Source: an uncultured Paracoccaceae bacterium (GTDB lineage Bacteria; Pseudomonadota; Alphaproteobacteria; Rhodobacterales; Rhodobacteraceae). From it: a DNA stretch of 18,833 nucleotides. The translations under genes and the position numbers were made by a program. The DNA is taken from NCBI GenBank assembly GCA_937900975.1, contig CALCPC010000692.1:1-18833 (forward strand). Reading direction: 5' to 3'. The notes beneath the pieces were generated by a model. The model made no database searches, had not been told where the DNA came from, and saw nothing but the letters and a program-made list of their open reading frames with translations. Below are positions 14,714 to 18,833 of this stretch, piece after piece (position 1 is the stretch's first letter; every line of letters starts with the position of its first letter).

Positions 14714-14742
14714 GCAGCGCGGCCCCGCGCGGGCCGCGCTGC
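14714..14742 (+). terminator. Perfect 12-bp stem-loop between oppA and oppB
   Basis: A 12-bp perfect inverted repeat, GCAGCGCGGCCC pairing with GGGCCGCGCTGC, encloses a 5-base loop and starts 7 bases after the oppA stop. No T run follows, and oppB begins 8 bases later. It probably lowers read-through into the membrane and ATPase genes or stabilises the oppA transcript end, as is known for other binding-protein operons. It also overlaps the place where an oppB ribosome binding site would lie. Confidence 0.6.
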
Positions 14743-14750
14743 GTTGACCG

Positions 14751-15674
14751 ATGCTGGTTTACGCACTCCGCCGTATTCTCGTCGCGATCCCAACCCTGTT
14801 GGCTTTGATCGCAATCACGTTTGTCCTGATGTACGCCGCACCCGGGACGCCGTTTACCACCGAAAAGGCGCTGCCGCCGGAGATTATGGCGAATTTGAAT
14901 GCCAAATACGGGCTGGCTGACCCGTTGTTGGTGCAGCTTGGACGCTACATCTGGTGCAGCGCCTGCTGTTTCGATTTCGGGCCGTCCTATTTTTACAAGG
15001 ATCAAAGCGTCGCCGACATCATCCGCCAGGGCTTTCCCGTCACGCTGACCTATGGGGTCTATGCGTTTCTTTTGGCGTCGGTTGCGGGCATCGCGCTGGG
15101 CCTTGCGGCGGCTGTGCGCCAAAACACGTGGCTCGATTACCTTGCTGTCGGTGTCTCCATTGGCGCGCAGGTTTTGCCAAACTTCGTGATGGCGCCGATC
15201 CTGGTTTTGATCTTTACCGTTTGGCTTGGCTGGTTGCCCGGCGGCGGCTGGAACGGGGGGCAGTGGGAGAACATCGTTATGCCCGTGATCGCGCTGGCGA
15301 CGTCCTTTATGGCCTCCATCGCGCGGCTGACGCGGTCCTCGATGCTGGAGGTTTTGAACGCCAATTTCGTCCGCACCGCGCGCGCCAAGGGCCTGCCAGA
15401 GCGGACCGTGATCTTTCGCCACGCGCTGCGGCCCGCGCTGCTGCCGATCATCAGCTATCTTGGCCCGACCTTCGTGGCCATGATCACCGGCTCGGTCGTG
15501 ATCGACGTGATCTTCTCGACCGGGGGGATCGGCATGTTCATGGTCAACGCGGCCTTTAACCGCGACTACCCGGTGATCATGGCGAGCACTGTCCTGACCG
15601 GCGCGCTGACCATCCTGTTCTCGCTTCTGGCCGATATCGCCTATGCGTGGATCGACCCCAAAATCAGGTACTGA
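14751..15674 (+). CDS. oppB: Oligopeptide ABC transporter permease OppB
   Basis: This is one of two inner-membrane permease subunits. The 307-residue protein follows OppB along its length, starting MLVYALRRILVAIPTLLALI, with FGPSYFYKDQSV, LPGGGWNGGQWEN and the ATPase-contacting EAA loop NFVRTARAKGLPERTVIFRH (about 204-223). It ends in AWIDPKIRY, the usual OppB terminus. The odd part is a periplasmic cysteine cluster WCSACC (68-73; Cys69, 72 and 73) just before FDFGPS. Family members usually have a plain hydrophobic or charged stretch there. No ribosome binding site is visible before ATG 14751, which sits right after the intergenic hairpin. Translation may be weak or coupled to oppA. Confidence 0.93.
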   Translation: MLVYALRRILVAIPTLLALIAITFVLMYAAPGTPFTTEKALPPEIMANLNAKYGLADPLLVQLGRYIWCSACCFDFGPSYFYKDQSVADIIRQGFPVTLTYGVYAFLLASVAGIALGLAAAVRQNTWLDYLAVGVSIGAQVLPNFVMAPILVLIFTVWLGWLPGGGWNGGQWENIVMPVIALATSFMASIARLTRSSMLEVLNANFVRTARAKGLPERTVIFRHALRPALLPIISYLGPTFVAMITGSVVIDVIFSTGGIGMFMVNAAFNRDYPVIMASTVLTGALTILFSLLADIAYAWIDPKIRY

Positions 15675-15675
15675 A

Positions 15676-16590
15676 ATGGCCCTCGTCATCAACAAAGGCG
15701 CCGCTGCATCGCTAAAGGAGGTCTCTGGCCGCTCCCTTTGGGCCGATGCGCGGATCCGCTTTTTCAAGAACAAGGCGGCCGTGGCCTCGTTGATCGTGTT
15801 GGTGCTGATCGGCCTTTTCGCCGCCTTCGGGCAGCATTTCGCCGCCTGGTCCAACGAAGAGATCAACTGGGCGGTCATCGGATCGGTCGAGACGCTGGGC
15901 CGCCCCTCGTTTGAGAGCGGGCATTTTTTTGGCGCCGATCCCCTGGGGCGGGATCTTTATGCGCGCACGGTCCAAGGGACGCGCGTGTCGCTGATGGTGG
16001 GGCTGATCGGCGCCGGCGTCGCGGTGCTGGTCGGCACGCTTTACGGTGCGACGGCGGGCTATTTCGGCGGCCGAATCGACGACATCATGATGCGGATCGT
16101 CGATATTCTGATCGCCGTCCCGTACATGTTCGTGCTGAGCGTCGTTTTGGTGATGTTCGGGCAATCGCTTGTGATGCTTTTTATCGGGATCGGCCTGATC
16201 TCCTGGCTTGAGATGGCGCGGATCGTGCGTGCCCAAACGCTGTCGATTAAGAACAAAGAGTTTGTGGAGGCGGCGCAGGCGACGGGTGTGTCGACGCCGC
16301 GCATCATCCTGCGCCATATCGTGCCCAATCTTTTGGGCGTGGTCGCGGTCTATGCGACGCTGTTGGTGCCCAATATGATCATTTTCGAAAGCTTCGTCAG
16401 CTTTCTCGGCCTCGGCGTGCAGGAGCCGTCGACCTCCTGGGGCGCGCTGATCGCAGAGGGGGCGGACCAGATGCTTTACGGAACGCTCTGGCAGCTTGGC
16501 TACCCGCTGTTTTTCTTTGTGATCACATTGTTTTCGTTCTTTTTTATCGGCGACGGGCTGCGCGACGCGCTGGATCCGAAGGATCGCTGA
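15676..16590 (+). CDS. oppC: Oligopeptide ABC transporter permease OppC
   Basis: This is the second permease subunit, 304 residues. The N-terminal cytoplasmic segment is followed by a first span near 36-52, then the [13 protein letters not shown] signature (85-97) that marks the OppC/DppC branch. Five further spans follow. The EAA loop [20 protein letters not shown] (195-214) contacts the ATPases. It ends [13 protein letters not shown], the usual family C terminus. The start is ATG 15676, one base after the oppB stop, with AGG 8 bases upstream; a longer frame from 15643 lies within oppB. The stop overlaps the oppD start by one base (TGATG). The gene is intact and ordinary. Confidence 0.94.
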   Translation: MALVINKGAAASLKEVSGRSLWADARIRFFKNKAAVASLIVLVLIGLFAAFGQHFAAWSNEEINWAVIGSVETLGRPSFESGHFFGADPLGRDLYARTVQGTRVSLMVGLIGAGVAVLVGTLYGATAGYFGGRIDDIMMRIVDILIAVPYMFVLSVVLVMFGQSLVMLFIGIGLISWLEMARIVRAQTLSIKNKEFVEAAQATGVSTPRIILRHIVPNLLGVVAVYATLLVPNMIIFESFVSFLGLGVQEPSTSWGALIAEGADQMLYGTLWQLGYPLFFFVITLFSFFFIGDGLRDALDPKDR

Positions 16591-17555
16591 TGCTGTTGGA
16601 TGTCACAGATCTTTTCGTTTCGTTTAAGACCAATGACGGCCAGGTCGGCGCGGTCAACGGGCTGTCGTTTCAGATTGACGCAGAGGAGACGCTGGCAATC
16701 GTCGGGGAAAGCGGCTCGGGCAAATCGCAGACCGCCTTTGCGATCATGGGGCTTTTGGCGCGCAACGGGCGGGCCGAGGGCTCTGTGCGCTTTGCGGGGC
16801 AGGAGATTTTGGGCCTTGACCAAGCGGCGCTGAACCGCGTCCGGGCGCGTCAGATTGCGATGATTTTCCAGGATCCAATGACCTCGCTGAACCCGTTTAT
16901 GCGGATCTCCGACCAGATGGAGGAGGTCCTGATCCTGCACAAGGGCTTGGACAAACGTGCCGCGCGGGCCGAGGCCGTGCGCCTTTTGGACGCTGTGCGG
17001 ATCCCCGATGCGCGGGCGCGGATCACGATGTATCCGCATGAATTTTCGGGGGGGATGCGGCAGCGTGTGATGATTGCGATGGCGCTTTTGTGCCAACCCA
17101 AGCTGTTGATCGCGGATGAGCCGACGACAGCGCTCGACGTCACGGTGCAGGCGCAGATCATGGATCTTTTCGCCGATATTCGCCGGGATTTCGGCACTGC
17201 GGTGATCCTGATCACCCATGATCTGGGCGTCGTCGCGGGGTTTTGCGACCGCACACTGGTGATGTATGCGGGCCAAGTGATGGAGGCGGACGCGACCGAC
17301 AGCCTTTTTGCCAGCCCCGCCCATCCCTACACCAAGGGGCTGTTGTCGGCGGTGCCGCGGTTGGACCGTGACACCGAGACATTGGCCACCATTCCAGGCG
17401 ATCCGCCCGATATGTCGCGGCTGCCCGCGGGCTGTCCCTTTTCCCCCCGCTGCGCCTGGGCGGAGGCGCGGTGCACCGCCCGCCGCCCGCCGCTGGAACG
17501 GGTTGCGCGCGGTGGACGGCGGGCCTGCCATGTCGCGCCGGAGGGTTTGGTGTGA
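16590..17555 (+). CDS. oppD: Oligopeptide ABC transporter ATP-binding protein OppD
   Basis: This is one of two ATPases that energise import. The 321-residue protein has Walker A GESGSGKS (39-46), Q-loop FQDP (93-96), ABC signature SGGMRQR (153-159), Walker B LLIADEP (172-178) and the switch His in ITHDLG. The C-terminal oligopeptide-transporter domain has the [14 protein letters not shown] motif and a cysteine set (CPFSPRC, then two later Cys) that in relatives can hold a 4Fe-4S cluster. The start overlaps the oppC stop by one base. The stop overlaps the GTG start of oppF. All catalytic motifs are intact. Confidence 0.94.
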   Translation: MLLDVTDLFVSFKTNDGQVGAVNGLSFQIDAEETLAIVGESGSGKSQTAFAIMGLLARNGRAEGSVRFAGQEILGLDQAALNRVRARQIAMIFQDPMTSLNPFMRISDQMEEVLILHKGLDKRAARAEAVRLLDAVRIPDARARITMYPHEFSGGMRQRVMIAMALLCQPKLLIADEPTTALDVTVQAQIMDLFADIRRDFGTAVILITHDLGVVAGFCDRTLVMYAGQVMEADATDSLFASPAHPYTKGLLSAVPRLDRDTETLATIPGDPPDMSRLPAGCPFSPRCAWAEARCTARRPPLERVARGGRRACHVAPEGLV

Positions 17556-18550
17556 GCCTGCTGCGCGTCGAAGATCTTAGCGTCACTTTCGACGTGCGCG
17601 GTCGCGGCGATTGGCCCTGGACGCCGGCGCGAAAACTACAGGCCGTGCGGGCGCTGTCCTTTGAGGTCGCCGAGGGCGAGACGCTGGGCGTCGTCGGCGA
17701 AAGCGGCTCGGGGAAATCCACACTGGCCCGGGCCATCGTCGGCACGGTGCCGGCAACCGGGGGAAAGATCCTGTGGGACGGCAGCGATCTGGCCGCACTT
17801 GGCCCGGCGCAGCGCCGCAAACACCGCAAATCCGTGCAAATGATCTTCCAAGATCCGCTGGCCGCGCTGAACCCGCGCATGACCGTGGGGGAGATCATCG
17901 CCGAGCCGCTGCGCACGCATCATCCAGATACCGCAAAACCGGATATGCGCCGCAAGGTGGGTGAGATGATGGAGCGGGTGGGCCTGTTGCCCAACCTCGT
18001 CAACCGCTATCCGCATGAGTTCTCGGGCGGGCAATGCCAGCGGATCGGCATCGCCCGTGCGCTGATCCTCGGCCCGAAACTGGTGCTCTGCGATGAGCCT
18101 GTGTCGGCGCTGGATGTCAGCGTTCAGGCGCAGGTGGTCAACCTGTTGCAAGCGCTTAAGCGCGACATGGGGCTAAGCCTGATTTTCATCGCCCACGATC
18201 TGAGCGTGGTCAAACACATCTCGGACCGGATTGCGGTGATGTATCTTGGAACGCTTTTGGAGATCGGCGCAGCCGACCAGGTCTGCCGGGCGCCGCGTCA
18301 TCCCTATACCAAAGCGTTGATTTCGGCCGTTCCGGTGCCCGATCCCGCGGTTGAAAAGGCCCGGCGGCCCGCGGTGTTGGAAGGAGAGTTGCCATCGCCG
18401 ATGGCGCCGCCGTCGGGCTGTGTGTTTCGAACGCGGTGCCCGGTGGCCCTGGCGCGCTGTGCCGATCAGATCCCGGCGCTGCGGTGGATGGATGGCGCGC
18501 ACGCGCATGCCTGCCCCGTGGTCGCGGCGGAGGCCCAGCACCCGGCCTAG
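17552..18550 (+). CDS. oppF: Oligopeptide ABC transporter ATP-binding protein OppF
   Basis: This is the partner ATPase of OppD. The 332-residue protein has Walker A GESGSGKS (49-56), Q-loop FQDP (99-102), signature SGGQCQR (158-164), Walker B LVLCDEP (177-183) and AHDLSVV. A C-terminal [12 protein letters not shown] and cysteine motif GCVFRTRCP follow. I chose the GTG at 17552. It overlaps the oppD stop (GTGA), has GGAGG 6 bases upstream, and gives the normal N terminus [15 protein letters not shown]. An upstream ATG at 17471 lies inside oppD and would add 27 residues without family support. This is the last clear gene of the importer operon; no T-rich terminator follows directly. Confidence 0.93.
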   Translation: MSLLRVEDLSVTFDVRGRGDWPWTPARKLQAVRALSFEVAEGETLGVVGESGSGKSTLARAIVGTVPATGGKILWDGSDLAALGPAQRRKHRKSVQMIFQDPLAALNPRMTVGEIIAEPLRTHHPDTAKPDMRRKVGEMMERVGLLPNLVNRYPHEFSGGQCQRIGIARALILGPKLVLCDEPVSALDVSVQAQVVNLLQALKRDMGLSLIFIAHDLSVVKHISDRIAVMYLGTLLEIGAADQVCRAPRHPYTKALISAVPVPDPAVEKARRPAVLEGELPSPMAPPSGCVFRTRCPVALARCADQIPALRWMDGAHAHACPVVAAEAQHPA

Positions 18551-18575
18551 AGCGTTTCGCGGAATAGCTAAGGCC

Positions 18576-18800
18576 TCACGCATCCCATAACGCGTTGAAA
18601 TCCTTGATTTCAGCCAGCGTTTTAGGATTGAGGTTCTCACCAAACGCTGCAAGCCGTTCGACGCGGACCGGCACACAGGCCCCCCCGGGCCGGTTTTTCT
18701 GGGGCAGGGTGCGAATGCCCAGGATCTTGCGCCCTGCGACATGAAAAAGCCCGGCGATATCCCGGTTTCCGCCGAACGGTTTAGAGCAATTTCCGTTCAC
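18576..18800 (-). CDS. Possible small hypothetical protein (74 residues)
   Basis: A minus-strand frame reads 74 codons from a GTG at 18800 to a TGA at 18576-18578. The predicted product contains GLFHVAGRKILGIRTLPQKN and ends EIKDFNALWDA. It is mixed in composition, without the Arg/Pro excess of the shadow frames elsewhere in this window, which makes it somewhat believable. I recognise no family. The GTG start lies inside the inverted repeat at 18785-18818 and has no clear ribosome binding site, so the true start may be elsewhere or the frame may be a decayed fragment. It points toward oppF, converging with it. Confidence 0.3.
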   Translation of the reverse strand: MNGNCSKPFGGNRDIAGLFHVAGRKILGIRTLPQKNRPGGACVPVRVERLAAFGENLNPKTLAEIKDFNALWDA

Positions 18801-18818
18801 ATTGGATCAGAAATCGCT
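18785..18818. repeat. Small imperfect inverted repeat
   Basis: AGCAATTTC (18785-18793) pairs with GAAATCGCT (18810-18818) in 8 of 9 positions across a 16-base spacer containing CACATTGGATCAG. It resembles short palindromic intergenic repeats common in alphaproteobacterial genomes. Function is unknown. Confidence 0.4.
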
Positions 18819-18833
18819 GTCTCAAGATCAGCA

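Larger units (their letters stand above)
18551..18833. other. Terminal intergenic stretch after oppF
   Basis: These 283 bases hold no clear gene on the plus strand. They start with AGAGCGTTTCGCGGAA, abutting the oppF stop, and end with a small inverted repeat (18785-18818). Both ends carry a TAGAGC sequence of the type seen in dispersed alphaproteobacterial intergenic repeats; that resemblance is from memory and unconfirmed. A GC-rich patch near 18680-18700 could form structure. Confidence 0.35.

Noticed and set aside
13588..14814. A 408-codon open frame antisense to oppA
   Set aside because: It mirrors oppA in a GC-rich genome, is rich in Arg, Gly, His and Val, has no recognisable domain, and oppA itself is a clear family member.
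14703..15878. A 391-codon open frame antisense to oppB and the start of oppC
   Set aside because: The composition is dominated by Arg, Gln, Asp and His, typical of a shadow frame; the sense strand encodes convincing permeases.
16500..17531. A 343-codon open frame antisense to oppD
   Set aside because: Shadow of codon bias; the sense frame has all ABC ATPase motifs.
1..18833. tRNA, rRNA, CRISPR arrays, transposases or phage genes
   Set aside because: I looked for clover-leaf ends, spaced repeats and transposase motifs and found nothing I could support.

Overview
The window is GC-rich and almost fully coding, with many 4-base ATGA overlaps between consecutive genes. Gene content (a TRAP carboxylate importer, an Opp-type ABC importer, HyuA/HyuB, a GntR/UTRA regulator) and codon use fit an alphaproteobacterium, probably Rhodobacterales. 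That placement is inferred from style and content, not from a marker gene. I saw no rRNA, tRNA, CRISPR array, transposase or prophage gene.

The locus is built around one divergent control region at about 5714-5936. Leftward (minus strand, positions decreasing) runs a GntR/UTRA regulator, then leuC-like and leuD-like dehydratase subunits, then a tripartite TRAP importer (dctP, dctQ, dctM). The first four genes overlap by 4 bases each. dctM runs off the left edge and lacks only its last few codons and stop. Rightward (plus strand) runs a possible 34-codon leader ORF, a SnoaL/NTF2-like protein, hyuB, hyuA, an isochorismatase-fold hydrolase, an isocitrate lyase/PEP-mutase-family lyase and an FAD-dependent dehydrogenase, all overlapping or 1 base apart. 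After a gap of about 140 bases comes a complete oligopeptide-type ABC importer (oppA, oppB, oppC, oppD, oppF). The last 280 bases hold a possible small minus-strand ORF and a small inverted repeat.

Together the genes look like a self-contained catabolic island: two importers, a regulator, an ATP-dependent ring- or amide-opening enzyme (HyuAB), a hydrolase-fold protein, a flavoprotein dehydrogenase, an aconitase-family hydratase and a C-C lyase. The dehydratase-plus-lyase pair recalls the end of nicotinate fermentation, where 2,3-dimethylmaleate hydratase (a LeuCD homologue) and 2,3-dimethylmalate lyase (an ICL-family enzyme) act in sequence. My working inference is that the locus opens a cyclic imide, lactam or hydantoin, or a related amide, into a substituted dicarboxylate, desaturates and hydrates it, and cleaves the alkylmalate to a 2-oxoacid plus a short acid. 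The substrate is unknown. LeuC lacks the Asp of the CGDSHT motif, LeuD lacks the His of GSSREH, and the isochorismatase-fold protein lacks its nucleophilic Cys. All three suggest altered chemistry rather than leucine biosynthesis or ordinary amidase activity.
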